Shown here: positions 53,444 through 62,531 of the stretch, piece by piece
How positions within the stretch are numbered: position 1 is the stretch's first letter
Layout: the number at the start of each line of letters is the position of its first letter
Source: Chryseobacterium indologenes
GTDB taxonomy: Bacteria > Bacteroidota > Bacteroidia > Flavobacteriales > Weeksellaceae
Direction of reading: 5' to 3'
Length of the DNA: 64,000 nt
Assembly (NCBI RefSeq): GCF_001295265.1
Contig: NZ_LJOD01000001.1
Location: 496,001 to 560,000 of the forward strand
The notes under the pieces: generated by a model
The model's input: the letters and a program-made list of their open reading frames with translations, nothing else
What the model was told of the DNA's origin: nothing
The model's database searches: none
Made by a program: the position numbers and the translations under genes

Positions 53444-54646
53444 ATGAAAAATAACAAATTTGTGTCATTACTTTTTGTTTTGTCTGCAGGAAGTATGATG
53501 TTTGCCCAAGATGATTTAATTAACAAACTAAAAAACAATCACTCTCAAAATGCTAATTTCCAGTTCACCACATTAAAAGACGTGGGAGCTACTTCAGTAA
53601 AAAACCAGGGTTCTTCCGGAACATGCTGGAGTTATTCGGGAAATTCTTTCCTGGAATCTGAAATGCAGAGAATGGGTAAAAAGCCTGTAGATCTTGCTGA
53701 AATTTTCACAGCAAGAAATTCATACCATGATAAAGCTAAATTATATGTACTGAACAGCGGAGCAATCAGCTGGGGTGACGGAGGTGAACTTCACGACGTG
53801 ATTAATATGTACAAAAAATACGGAGCCGTGCCTCAGGACGTATATACCGGACTAAAAGCGGGACAAACCCTTAATAACTTTAAGGAAATGCAGGGAAAAC
53901 TGAAACCTGTTCTTGACAGCCTTGTGCAGGCAGGTTCAAAAGGAAAGCTTACGGATAACTGGATGGATTCTGTAGATGCTATTCTGGATGAACACCTTGG
54001 GAAGGTACCTGCTAACTTTACCTATGAGGGAAAAAATTACACTCCAAAAACTTTTGCAAAAGAGGTTGTAGGCATCAACCCCGAAGATTATGTAGAAATT
54101 TCTTCTTATAAAGATTATCCATACTACCAGAAGTTTGTCGTTCCGATTCCTGATAACTGGAGCCACGATTCTGACTGGAATGTTCCGATGAAAGACCTTA
54201 CAGCAATTATTGACAATGCTGTAAATAAAGGATATTCCGTGGGTTGGGCTACAGATGTGTCCGAGCCTTATTTCTCTTATAAAAACGGAGTAGCTTATGT
54301 TCCTGACATGGATTTGGACCAAATTAATGCAGATAATAAGCAATCTTTGTTTACGGAACCTAAAAAAGATAAAACCATTACCGAGGATATGCGTCAGAAA
54401 GCTTTAAATAATCTTTCTACAACAGATGACCACGGCATGCATATTGTAGGATTGGCTAAAGACCAGACCGGAAAAGAATATTATATGGTTAAAAACTCAT
54501 GGGGTGTAACCAATGATTTTGATGGGTATCTTTATGTAACAAGACCTTATGTTGAATATAAGTCTACCGCTATCCTGGTTCACAAGAATGCCATTCCAAA
54601 AAACATTCTGAAGCAGTTGAAACCAACCAAAAATATTGGTTTATAA
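53444..54646 (+). CDS. exported C1-family cysteine peptidase, bleomycin hydrolase-like
   Basis: 400 residues with a signal peptide (1-21, 'LFVLSAGSMMFAQ'). The papain-type triad is complete: Cys61 in 'VKNQGSSGTCWSYSG', His330 in 'DDHGMHIVG' and Asn351 in 'MVKNSWG'. Spacing of ~270 residues between Cys and His and the 'AEIFTARNSY' block match the C1B (PepC/bleomycin hydrolase) branch and not papain itself. Unlike cytoplasmic C1B enzymes it has a signal peptide, so it acts in the periplasm or outside as an aminopeptidase. Divergent from the sigma operon, with a shared 288-base gap that has no gene. Confidence 0.92.
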   Translation: MKNNKFVSLLFVLSAGSMMFAQDDLINKLKNNHSQNANFQFTTLKDVGATSVKNQGSSGTCWSYSGNSFLESEMQRMGKKPVDLAEIFTARNSYHDKAKLYVLNSGAISWGDGGELHDVINMYKKYGAVPQDVYTGLKAGQTLNNFKEMQGKLKPVLDSLVQAGSKGKLTDNWMDSVDAILDEHLGKVPANFTYEGKNYTPKTFAKEVVGINPEDYVEISSYKDYPYYQKFVVPIPDNWSHDSDWNVPMKDLTAIIDNAVNKGYSVGWATDVSEPYFSYKNGVAYVPDMDLDQINADNKQSLFTEPKKDKTITEDMRQKALNNLSTTDDHGMHIVGLAKDQTGKEYYMVKNSWGVTNDFDGYLYVTRPYVEYKSTAILVHKNAIPKNILKQLKPTKNIGL

Positions 54647-54700
54647 ACACAATCACTATTGCCGGTAACGGCAGTTTTAGATATTTAAATCTGTTAGTAG

Positions 54701-54730
54701 TCCGCTCCATCTCTTTGGAGCGGATTTTTT
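54701..54730 (+). terminator. terminator of the C1 peptidase gene
   Basis: TCCGCTCCA / TGGAGCGGA stem, 6-base loop, six T. A weaker hairpin (GCCG/CGGC) lies nearer the stop at ~54661-54672. The rest of 54647-55027 holds no gene. Confidence 0.9.
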
Positions 54731-54846
54731 GATCATTAGACATAAATTTCTTTTTGAAATACCTTTTGAAAAAAACATCTATAAACATTCTGTTATAGAA
54801 ACCTATACCATTTTAATGATGACTCAACCTACAATACTAAAAAATC

Positions 54847-54882
54847 AAATCCGGCTTTCAGGAGGTTCTGAAAGCCGGATTT
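54847..54882 (-). terminator. terminator downstream of the alkene reductase gene
   Basis: 15-bp perfect stem (54847-54861 with 54868-54882) around loop GAGGTT; the minus strand continues GATTTTTTAG. It is about 145 bases past the stop at 55028, but is the only strong hairpin on that side. Confidence 0.75.
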
Positions 54883-55027
54883 TAAATAAATAGGTGAAAA
54901 ATTAAATATAAAAATAAAGTGTATCTGAAATTTTTATGCCGGGTAGATTCAATGATCAATTTTTACTCCGTAAAGTAAATCTTTAACGATCTGAATAATT
55001 GACTGCAAAGCAAATTCACCATTCACT

Positions 55028-56089
55028 CTAAAACAGTTTCCCCATACTTTCTGCGGAAAAATCCAGCAATTCTTCCGTATTTCCGGTTTTGATTTTCTGA
55101 ACCCACTGATAATCCTGAAGAATGGCACGTCCTACTGCTACCAGATCAAACTCTTCTTTCTCAAGTCTGCGTGTCAGTTCTGTAAGATCTGTTTTTTCGG
55201 TTCCCTGGCCGGCAAATGCATTAAGAAAATCTCCTTTTAATCCCACAGACCCCACTGTTATTGTTGGCTGCCCGGTAATTTTTTTGGCCCAGCCTGCAAA
55301 ATTCAGATCAGAGCCTTCAAATTCCGGTTCCCAGAAGCGGCGCTGTGAACAGTGGAAAATATCAACTCCGGCCTCTTTTAACTGTAGAAGCCAATCTTCC
55401 ATTTCATTGGGAGTTTCGGCAAGCCTGCTTTTATAATCCTGCTGCTTCCATTGGGAAAGGCGCAAAATAATAGTAAAGTCTTCTCCTACGGCAGCTCTGA
55501 TTGCTTTTACCACTTCTACGGCAAAACGGCTTCTTTCCTTGATTGTTTTCCCACCATATTCATCAGTTCTGGTGTTGGTTACTTCCCAAAAGAACTGATC
55601 AATAAGATACCCGTGAGCTCCGTGAATTTCCAGACAGTCGAATCCAAGATCTTTTGCTGATTTAGCAGAAGCGGCAAATTGGGCAATCGTATCCTGAATA
55701 TCTTCAATAGTCATTGTAGATACCTTTTCCATCGGAACCAGCGGATAATCCTCCGCCATTCTGGTGTCCCCCACGTGCCAGATCTGAGGTCCCATTTTAC
55801 CTCCATTCTGGTGAACGGCATTGATCACATTTTTCCAGCCTGCCAATGCCTCATTTCCGTAAAAATCCGGAATATTCTGCAGGTTTTTGGAAGCCGGTCT
55901 GTTGATAACCGTTCCTTCCGAAAGGATTAATCCTACTTCTGAAGCAGCCCTTCTTGCATAGTATTCTGCTATTTTAAGCGTTGGCACTCCGTTATCAGAC
56001 TGTGCTCTGGTCATGGGAGCCATAACGATTCTGTTTTTAAGCTCTAAATTTTTATAGCTAAATGGTGTAAACAATGATTCTGTACTCAT
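55028..56089 (-). CDS. alkene reductase of the old yellow enzyme family
   Basis: 353 residues, FMN-dependent TIM barrel that reduces activated C=C bonds of enals, enones or maleimides with NAD(P)H. Family marks: 'LKNRIVMAPMTRAQ' at 17-30, 'PQIWHVG' at 101-107, the substrate-binding His156/His159 in 'EIHGAHGYLIDQFF', 'NTRTDEYGG' at 172-180 and 'ITVGSVGL' and 'LVAVGRAIL' for the phosphate site. Divergent neighbour is an HxlR regulator with an N-terminal cysteine, a typical control pair for electrophile stress. Cytoplasmic. Confidence 0.92.
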   Translation of the reverse strand: MSTESLFTPFSYKNLELKNRIVMAPMTRAQSDNGVPTLKIAEYYARRAASEVGLILSEGTVINRPASKNLQNIPDFYGNEALAGWKNVINAVHQNGGKMGPQIWHVGDTRMAEDYPLVPMEKVSTMTIEDIQDTIAQFAASAKSAKDLGFDCLEIHGAHGYLIDQFFWEVTNTRTDEYGGKTIKERSRFAVEVVKAIRAAVGEDFTIILRLSQWKQQDYKSRLAETPNEMEDWLLQLKEAGVDIFHCSQRRFWEPEFEGSDLNFAGWAKKITGQPTITVGSVGLKGDFLNAFAGQGTEKTDLTELTRRLEKEEFDLVAVGRAILQDYQWVQKIKTGNTEELLDFSAESMGKLF

Positions 56090-56123
56090 TTTGTAATATT
56101 TTTTGCTAGTGCATTTTTAAATT

Positions 56124-56220
56124 GTTACACAAAGTAACTAATAATAGTTTGTTTTTGTATCTTTCATTGAAAAAATAGTGGTAACTTCGCAGTAACTTTC
56201 AATAGTAACGTTGAAGTAAC
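56124..56220. promoter_or_regulatory. candidate HxlR operator region with repeated GTAAC
   Basis: Between the two divergent genes, GTAAC occurs at 56181, 56192, 56205 and 56216 (spacings 11, 13, 11), and as an inverted pair GTTAC/GTAAC at 56124-56138. A TTCAA/TTGAA dyad overlaps the third repeat. The even, helical-turn-like spacing on one face suggests cooperative binding, probably by the HxlR protein. Confidence 0.6.
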
Positions 56221-56269
56221 ATATGAAATTCCGATTCTAAATGATAACCAAGAAATAAATATCTTTCCT

Positions 56270-56656
56270 ATGAAAAAGAATGAACTGATGCAATACAGCT
56301 GCCCTCTGGGCAAGGCAATGTCTGCTTTGGGAAGCAAATGGAAACCCATTATTGTTCTTGTAATCAAAGACAGGAAGCTTCGTTTCGGGGAGCTGGCTGT
56401 ACGGATTAATGTGATTTCAAGAAAAGTTCTGACCGACCAGCTTAGAGAGATGGAAGCTGATGGCCTCATCATTCGTGAAGAATTTAAAGAGCTGCCCCCA
56501 AGAGTGGAATATTCTCTTACGGAAAAAGGATTGGCTTTGCTTCCTATTTTATATAAACTGGAGGAATGGGAAGCAAAATATCAAAATAAAGAAATACACT
56601 CTGAGCATTGCAGTATACTGAATAAGGAATCGGTAAAAGAAACAATCAACTGGTAA
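56270..56656 (+). CDS. HxlR-family transcriptional regulator
   Basis: 128 residues, single winged-helix of HxlR/DUF24 type: 'SCPLGKAMSALGSKWKPIIV' at 10-29, 'RKLRFGELAVRINVISRKVL' as HTH, 'LREMEADGLIIREEFKELPP' as wing, and 'VEYSLTEKGLALLPIL'. The conserved Cys11 near the N-terminus is the redox-sensing residue in YodB- and HypR-like members, where it reacts with quinones or other electrophiles. Divergent to an alkene reductase gene, which it should repress. C-terminal extension of ~20 residues with a second Cys. Confidence 0.9.
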   Translation: MKKNELMQYSCPLGKAMSALGSKWKPIIVLVIKDRKLRFGELAVRINVISRKVLTDQLREMEADGLIIREEFKELPPRVEYSLTEKGLALLPILYKLEEWEAKYQNKEIHSEHCSILNKESVKETINW

Positions 56657-56725
56657 AGAAAACTGGTAGAATGCCTTCTCCTGAAAATCAGAAATTTAAG
56701 ATACCTCTTTAAAAGTTTATTCTTT

Positions 56726-57463
56726 TCAATTATTTCTTATAACCAGCATATCAGCAAAAGGAGTGATCTTTTTATTCTCTGATATTTCCAGGCCTGCGGA
56801 ATAGATGGCTTTTTCCCATTGTTTACGGCTTAGAAAATGAAAAGCACCAATATTAAAGAAGATGAAATTGGTTACATCTCTGAACTGTTCCGAAATAATA
56901 ATGAATCCTCCCTTTTTCACCACTCTTTTGGCTTCTTTAAAGAACAAAACCCGCTTCTCATGATCCAATATTTCATGAACGGCAGTAACAGCAAGAATAA
57001 TATCCTGAGAGCCATCTTCAAAAGGCAGTTTATCCGGCGATATTCTGATCTCCTTATCATTGGGTGGAAACAGCTTCTTTGAAACGTTTATTCCGCTTTC
57101 ATGCTCGTGCCTGTTGCCATAAATATCACAGACCGTTAAATGCAGATTCGGGTATTTCTTTTCTAAATGTGTGGATAAAGGATCAAAGCTGGCATGAATC
57201 AAAACCGCTTTCTCTGTTTTATTCCAGTCTACAATACCTTTCAAATTATTTAATTCATAAAGATCGGACTTGTCGTAAAGAATATAAGACGCTGCAACAG
57301 ATGCAATGATATTCAAAAGGATAAGGGCACTTATTATTCTTAAAAATAGAATCCAGTCACGGGAATCCACCTGAAAGGATAAGAGAAAAAGGATGAGGGA
57401 AATAACAGCTCCTAAAATGATCTTCCTGTAATTAAATAGGATAACAAGCCTGGTGATTTTCAT
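56726..57463 (-). CDS. membrane-anchored methyltransferase-like protein with degenerate motif I
   Basis: 245 residues. Two membrane segments at ~13-35 ('IILGAVISLILFLLSFQV') and ~38-62 ('LRIISALILLNIIASVAASY'). The soluble part has a class I methyltransferase shape: 'LTVCDIYGNRHEHE' (acid after strand 2), 'LPFEDGSQDIILAVTAVHEI' (motif IV region), 'EAKRVVKKGGFIIISEQF'. However motif I, usually GxGxG, reads 'KAVLIHASFDPLSTH', with no glycines. It may bind SAM poorly or not at all. Monocistronic; function unknown. Confidence 0.7.
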   Translation of the reverse strand: MKITRLVILFNYRKIILGAVISLILFLLSFQVDSRDWILFLRIISALILLNIIASVAASYILYDKSDLYELNNLKGIVDWNKTEKAVLIHASFDPLSTHLEKKYPNLHLTVCDIYGNRHEHESGINVSKKLFPPNDKEIRISPDKLPFEDGSQDIILAVTAVHEILDHEKRVLFFKEAKRVVKKGGFIIISEQFRDVTNFIFFNIGAFHFLSRKQWEKAIYSAGLEISENKKITPFADMLVIRNN

Positions 57464-57546
57464 GGAAACAGTTTTCTATTGAATTCAAATGTAAGAATTT
57501 GATAGAGATTAAGCTTAAATATCAGCGGAAAATTAAACCCTGCAAT

Positions 57547-57575
57547 AAAAAAAACCGCTCTCCATTGGAAAGCGG
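57547..57575 (-). terminator. terminator of the E1 dehydrogenase gene
   Basis: CCGCTCTCCA / TGGAAAGCGG stem with one mismatch; on the minus strand followed by eight T. 22 bases past the stop. Confidence 0.85.
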
Positions 57576-57596
57576 CTGATTATATTTTAATCCTGA

Positions 57597-60029
57597 TTAG
57601 AATACTGAAGGGTATTTCTGAGGATTTGCTTCGTGGAACATCGCGTAGATTCTTTCAACCATATCGTCTGATGATGGTTTGCTGAAATAATCTCCGTCAC
57701 TTGCATAGGCAGGTCTGTGGTCATTTGCAGCGATTGTTAACGGATCAGAATCCAGATATCTGAATGCTTTCTGTTTTTCAAGGATCTGCTGTAGAATGAA
57801 TGCGGAAGTACCTCCTTCTACATCTTCGTCAATTACTACCAGCCTGTTGGTCTTTTTAACGCTCTCTGCAATTTCGTGGGAAAGATCGAAAGGAATCAGT
57901 GACTGAACGTCGATAACTTCAGCTGAAATTCCTAATTTCTCCAATTCTTCTGCGGCTTCCATGACAATTCTCCATGTTGAGCCGTAAGTTACCAAAGTAA
58001 CATCTTTTCCTTCTTTGGTTATTTCAATCTTACCTACAGGAACAGTGAATTCACCTAAGTTATCAGGCTGCTTTTCTTTTAACCGGTATCCGTTCAGACA
58101 TTCAACAATTACTGCAGGATCATCACTCTGAAGCATGGTATTATAGAATCCGGCTGCTTTGGTAAGGTTTCTCGGAACCAGTACTAAGATTCCTTTAGAA
58201 AGGTTAAGAATTCCCGCCATTGGCGAACCTGAGTGCCATACCCCTTCCAGTCTGTGCCCTCTTGTTCTGATAATTACCGGGGATTTCTGACCTCCTTTTG
58301 TTCTGTACTGAACTGTTGCAAGATCATCACTCATTCCCTGAAGGCAGTATAAAATATAGTCCAGATACTGGATCTCTGCGATTGGTCTCAATCCTCTCAT
58401 TGCCATACCAATTCCCTGTCCAAGGATGGTAGCTTCACGAATTCCGGTATCGGCTACCCGTACATCACCGTATTTTTCCTGCATTCCTTCAAGTCCCTGG
58501 TTTACATCACCGATATTTCCGGCATCTTCCCCAAATACTAAGGTTTCAGGATATTTTTCGAATATTTTATCGAAATTATTTCTTACCACTACTCTTCCGT
58601 CTACTTCTTCAGAAGCGTCTGAGTAAACCGGCTTGATTTCTTTTACATTTTCAGCTTTCCATTGAGACTGGGAATATAAATGGGAAGAATAGTTATCTTT
58701 TTCTATTTCAAATACCTCCTGATACTTCTGCATCAGCTGGTTTCTTTCCGCAGAGTTTGTCCCTCTGGTTGCCATAAGCGTTTTTCTTGCCAGATGGAAT
58801 ATATCTTTTTTAGCCTTGGAAACTAACTTATTGAACTGGGCAATATATCCTTCTATTTCAGCGTTCTGTCCTTTAAGATTTTCTACCAATGGCAGAACAG
58901 CCTGAATAAGTTCTGTGATGGCTTTCTGATAATTTTCCCAGGCATTTTTCTGGCCCGCCTTTACAGCCTTTTTAGATTCTTCATCAATAGCATCCAGCTC
59001 TTCAGCAGTAGCAATGATTTCTTCTTTTCCATCAATTTCGATGGAATAATTAAGGATCCATTCTCTGAATTTCACCAATCCGTCAAAATCTGCTTCCCAG
59101 GCAAGACGCTCTTCATTTTTATATCTTTCGTGAGAACCTGAGGTGGAATGCCCCTGCGGCTGGGTAACTTCTATCACATGCACCACTACCGGAACACTTT
59201 CTGTTCTTGCAAAATGTTCTGCTTTGGCATAAGCATCCAATAATGCAGGATAATCCCATGCTTTTACCTGAATAATCTCACATCCCTGATTTTCGCCTTC
59301 TTTTCTCTGGAAACCGCTTAACATTTCAGAAATATCGGCCTTTGCTCTCTGGTTTTTAGTCGGTACAGAAATTCCGTACCCGTCATCCCAGATAGAAACA
59401 ATCATAGGAACCTGAAGGGCACATGCTGCGTTCAAAGTCTCCCAGAAATGGCCTTCTGCTGTTGAAGCATCCCCAATGGTACCAAAAGCAATCTCATTCC
59501 CGTCTTTCGAGAATTTTTCAGATCCTTTAAATTTTACACTTTTATACACTTTAGAAGCCTGGGCCAATCCTAATAATCTTGGCATCTGTCCTGCGGTAGG
59601 CGAAATATCTGAAGAAATATTTTTCTGAGCCGTAAGATCTTTCCAGCTTCCGTCTTCGTTCAGACTTCTTGTGGCAAAGTGTCCGTTCATCTGTCTTCCT
59701 GCTGAGGCAGGTTCTCTTTCTACGCTTGTATCGGCATATAGCTGTGCAAAGAAACTTTCCACTGTTAATGCATCTGCTGCTAATGCAAAAGTCTGGTCTC
59801 TGTAATACCCTGAACGGAAGTCCCCGTTTCTGAAAACTTTTGCCATGGCCAGCTGCGGAAGCTCCTTACCGTCTCCAAAAATTCCAAATTTAGCTTTTCC
59901 CGTAAGCACTTCTCTTCTTCCGAGATAAGACATTTCGCGGGAAATCCTTCCTAACCTGTAGTCTTCAAGTATCTGATTTTTAAAATCTTGGAAGGAAATT
60001 TGCTGTGTTTCAATATAAGTTGTCTGCAT
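57597..60029 (-). CDS. 2-oxoacid dehydrogenase E1, fused alpha and beta subunits
   Basis: 810 residues. The alpha half (to ~450) has the thiamine diphosphate region 'IGDASTAEGHFWETLNAA' and 'WDDGYGISVP' at 185-223; the usual GDG...NN is GDA...DD here. The beta half (~470-810) has 'FGEDAGNIGDVNQGL', 'RVADTGIREATILGQGIGMA' and 'VIDVQSLIPFD' and the final 'ANDHRPAYASDGDYFSKPS'. It decarboxylates a 2-oxoacid (branched-chain or pyruvate cannot be told) and passes the acyl group to lipoyl E2. lpdA at 31683 supplies E3. Fused E1 is typical of Bacteroidota. Monocistronic. Confidence 0.93.
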   Translation of the reverse strand: MQTTYIETQQISFQDFKNQILEDYRLGRISREMSYLGRREVLTGKAKFGIFGDGKELPQLAMAKVFRNGDFRSGYYRDQTFALAADALTVESFFAQLYADTSVEREPASAGRQMNGHFATRSLNEDGSWKDLTAQKNISSDISPTAGQMPRLLGLAQASKVYKSVKFKGSEKFSKDGNEIAFGTIGDASTAEGHFWETLNAACALQVPMIVSIWDDGYGISVPTKNQRAKADISEMLSGFQRKEGENQGCEIIQVKAWDYPALLDAYAKAEHFARTESVPVVVHVIEVTQPQGHSTSGSHERYKNEERLAWEADFDGLVKFREWILNYSIEIDGKEEIIATAEELDAIDEESKKAVKAGQKNAWENYQKAITELIQAVLPLVENLKGQNAEIEGYIAQFNKLVSKAKKDIFHLARKTLMATRGTNSAERNQLMQKYQEVFEIEKDNYSSHLYSQSQWKAENVKEIKPVYSDASEEVDGRVVVRNNFDKIFEKYPETLVFGEDAGNIGDVNQGLEGMQEKYGDVRVADTGIREATILGQGIGMAMRGLRPIAEIQYLDYILYCLQGMSDDLATVQYRTKGGQKSPVIIRTRGHRLEGVWHSGSPMAGILNLSKGILVLVPRNLTKAAGFYNTMLQSDDPAVIVECLNGYRLKEKQPDNLGEFTVPVGKIEITKEGKDVTLVTYGSTWRIVMEAAEELEKLGISAEVIDVQSLIPFDLSHEIAESVKKTNRLVVIDEDVEGGTSAFILQQILEKQKAFRYLDSDPLTIAANDHRPAYASDGDYFSKPSSDDMVERIYAMFHEANPQKYPSVF

Positions 60030-60166
60030 AGCTAGATATAAAAGTTTTTATTCTTCAAGTATTCTGCTAATATACACTTTTTAAATTAATTTTAATTTTT
60101 AATAATCTTTTTTAAAAATTTGATAATAAAAAAAATTGTGTTTTATTTTGAAAAAAATTGTAACAG

Positions 60167-60460
60167 ATGGAAAAAAAGTCGCCTCATATCCTGAATGCTT
60201 CCAGTAATCTTTTAGGCTTTTCGCTGATTATCATTACCTCTCTTAAAATCACAAAGATCAGTCACAACACACATTTAGACGAATTTGCAGGTCTTGCCTG
60301 CCTTCTTTTTGCGTGCAGTTGTTTTTTTTCATTTCTGGCCATCAGAACGAAGCATGAAAAGCAGGAAATCAGATTTGAGACTATTGCGGATTATTTATTT
60401 TTAATCGCCTTATTTTGTATAGTTTTAGCTGTTATTATTCTCACCATGAAGATTATTTAA
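60167..60460 (+). CDS. small integral membrane protein
   Basis: 97 residues, three predicted membrane segments ('SSNLLGFSLIIITSLKI', 'FAGLACLLFACSCFFSFLAI', 'DYLFLIALFCIVLAVIILTM') and a short charged loop. I do not recognise a named family. It converges on the polyprenyl synthase gene: their stops are 1 base apart, so no space for a terminator between them. The ATG follows a long T/A-rich leader. Confidence 0.75.
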   Translation: MEKKSPHILNASSNLLGFSLIIITSLKITKISHNTHLDEFAGLACLLFACSCFFSFLAIRTKHEKQEIRFETIADYLFLIALFCIVLAVIILTMKII

Positions 60461-60461
60461 C

Positions 60462-61439
60462 CTAAAATTTCCGCTCAATAACATAATCCAGCATGATCTG
60501 TAAAGACCTTCTGGGCTCAGATTCCGGAAATTCATTCAGGATGTCTTTTGCCTTCTGCTGAAAATCTTTCATCACCTGAACGGCATAGTCAAGGCCTCCT
60601 GAACTTTTAACAAACTCAATCAGTTCTTTTACCCGTTTCGGATTGTTATTGTAACGTTTTATGGTATTGAAATAGTATTTTCTATCTTTTTCAGAAGCTG
60701 TTTTCAGGGTATGAATCAAAGGAAGGGTCATTTTCTGCTCCTTGATATCAATACCCACCGGTTTCCCGATAACATTTGAGCTCAGGTAATCAAAAAGGTC
60801 GTCTTTGATCTGGAAAGCCATTCCGGTATAGGTTCCGAAATCCTGCATCTTTTTGGCAAGGACTTCATCTGCATTATTAGACAGGACCCCAATCTCACAG
60901 CAGGCGGCAATAAGTGTTGCTGTTTTCTGACGGATAATCTCGTAATATACTTCTTCCGTGATATCCAGTTTTCTGGCTTTTTCAAGCTGAAGAAGTTCCC
61001 CTTCAGACATTTCGCGGATTGTTCTGGAAATTACACTGAGAAGATCGTAATCCTTATGGTCTGTAGAAAGCAGCACGGATTTGGATAAAAGATAATCTCC
61101 AACCAAAACAGCAATTTTATTTTTCCACAGGGCATTGATTGAGAAAAAATTACGGCGTTTGAAGCTTTCATCCACCACATCATCATGCACCAGTGTAGCC
61201 GTGTGAATCAACTCAATCATGGAAGCTCCACGATACGTTTTCTCATTAACCTCACCAATCAGCTTGGCACACAGAAATACAAACATCGGACGCATCTGCT
61301 TACCTTTGGTAGTAACAATAAAACGGGTTACTTTATCTAATAAAGGCACTTTGCTCTGCATTGATTCATAAAACTTCTGCTCGAAAAGTTTCATTTCCTC
61401 ATTGATCGGTTGTTTGATTTCTTCTACAATATTGGCCAC
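60462..61439 (-). CDS. polyprenyl diphosphate synthase (octaprenyl/heptaprenyl type)
   Basis: 325 residues, trans-isoprenyl synthase fold. The two aspartate-rich metal sites are intact: 'DDVVD' at 86-90 and 'DDLFD' at 213-217. 'KGKQMRPMFVFLCAKL' at 46-61 is the substrate-binding arginine region. Without bulky residues right before the first DDxxD, a long chain (the menaquinone side chain) is likely. It extends isopentenyl units on farnesyl diphosphate. Related genes are often called ispB. Cytoplasmic, housekeeping. Confidence 0.93.
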   Translation of the reverse strand: MANIVEEIKQPINEEMKLFEQKFYESMQSKVPLLDKVTRFIVTTKGKQMRPMFVFLCAKLIGEVNEKTYRGASMIELIHTATLVHDDVVDESFKRRNFFSINALWKNKIAVLVGDYLLSKSVLLSTDHKDYDLLSVISRTIREMSEGELLQLEKARKLDITEEVYYEIIRQKTATLIAACCEIGVLSNNADEVLAKKMQDFGTYTGMAFQIKDDLFDYLSSNVIGKPVGIDIKEQKMTLPLIHTLKTASEKDRKYYFNTIKRYNNNPKRVKELIEFVKSSGGLDYAVQVMKDFQQKAKDILNEFPESEPRRSLQIMLDYVIERKF

Positions 61440-61512
61440 AATCTGCGAATAATAGGTAAATACTAATTAATGATCACAAAGATAATTTTTTTCAGGCAAT
61501 TTTAAGATAAAA

Positions 61513-62391
61513 TTAATCTTTGAGTTTGTCTTTCGGGATAAAATAGAGTGCTGGTTCTGCCTTTCCGAACTTTGATTTAAATTTCTCCCCTGAAATGTAA
61601 ATCCCTCTTTCATCAACAGCAATACCTTCAATCTGCCCTACCGCTAAAGCGCTTCCCAGATAATAATGCCGTGGCTTTTCCTTAAAAAATATCCCTGGCT
61701 CTGTTTCGGTAAATATATCCATAAAGACTTCTGTTTTCTTGGTATATCCTACCAGATATAGTTTTTTATCAAAATAAGCAGCATCGGTTACTACAAAGTT
61801 GGTTTTATAAGCTTCTGTTTTCAGAGCTTCCTGTTTTCCAGTTACTTCCGGATCAACTATATAGTGAGAAGTCGATTTTGAAGCCCATTCTTTGGTAAAG
61901 ATATGCAGTTTTCCATTCAGGTAAATCATAGCTTCCGCATCATAATCATTATCAGTGTATTTGGGAATGAATTCTGTCTGATCCGGGTAATAAAAAGAAA
62001 TTTTGGCAATGGAATCATTCTTGGACTCATGGTTCCCGAAAGGCAGCTTATAAATTTCCAGATCTCTTCTCGTTCCGGCATTATTTCCAAAATCACCAAC
62101 ATAGAAGTTTTTCCCGTCATTCGCCAAAGCTTCCCAGTCCTTATTCTTAGCATTGATTTTAAGGATATTTTTTATACTGCCTGTTGTATCATCCAGCTCA
62201 AAAAGCTCAGGATCATTACCGCTGTCATTGAAAGTATATAATTTCCCGTTAAAAATACTCAGCCCCGAAGTTTCTTTGATCTTATCATCTAAATAGCCCA
62301 GCCTGTGTTTTCGTATTTTCAAAAATTCAGTTTGCTGGGCCGCTACAGTCTGTAGACTTATTATTGTAATAAGCAGGAGTATTTTTTTCAT
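61513..62391 (-). CDS. exported beta-propeller-like protein of unknown function
   Basis: 292 residues with a signal peptide (1-18, 'LITIISLQTVAAQ'). The repeats 'KETSGLSIFNGKLYTFNDSG', 'NKDWEALANDGKNFYVGDFG', 'DYDAEAMIYLNGKLHIFTKE', 'VVTDAAYFDKKLYLVGY' and 'GQIEGIAVDERGIYISGE' are regularly spaced about 50 residues apart and each ends in a strand, so I read it as a five- or six-bladed propeller. No catalytic motif is visible; such proteins bind a ligand or have lactonase/phytase-like activity. Expression is likely separate from the sterol desaturase. Confidence 0.75.
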   Translation of the reverse strand: MKKILLLITIISLQTVAAQQTEFLKIRKHRLGYLDDKIKETSGLSIFNGKLYTFNDSGNDPELFELDDTTGSIKNILKINAKNKDWEALANDGKNFYVGDFGNNAGTRRDLEIYKLPFGNHESKNDSIAKISFYYPDQTEFIPKYTDNDYDAEAMIYLNGKLHIFTKEWASKSTSHYIVDPEVTGKQEALKTEAYKTNFVVTDAAYFDKKLYLVGYTKKTEVFMDIFTETEPGIFFKEKPRHYYLGSALAVGQIEGIAVDERGIYISGEKFKSKFGKAEPALYFIPKDKLKD

Positions 62392-62458
62392 AAAGCAAAA
62401 ATAAAGGTTTACGGATAATTGAAAGAATGAACATTATGATTTCTGATCTTTCATTTAA

Positions 62459-62480
62459 TAAAAAACGGGCCTAAGCCCGT
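62459..62480 (-). terminator. terminator of the sterol desaturase family gene
   Basis: ACGGGC (62465-62470) / GCCCGT (62475-62480), 4-base loop; the minus strand continues with a T-run. Confidence 0.9.
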
Positions 62481-62531
62481 CCCATCGATTTTATTGTAGA
62501 TTTTTATTGATGTAAATAATGTAAAGGGGGA

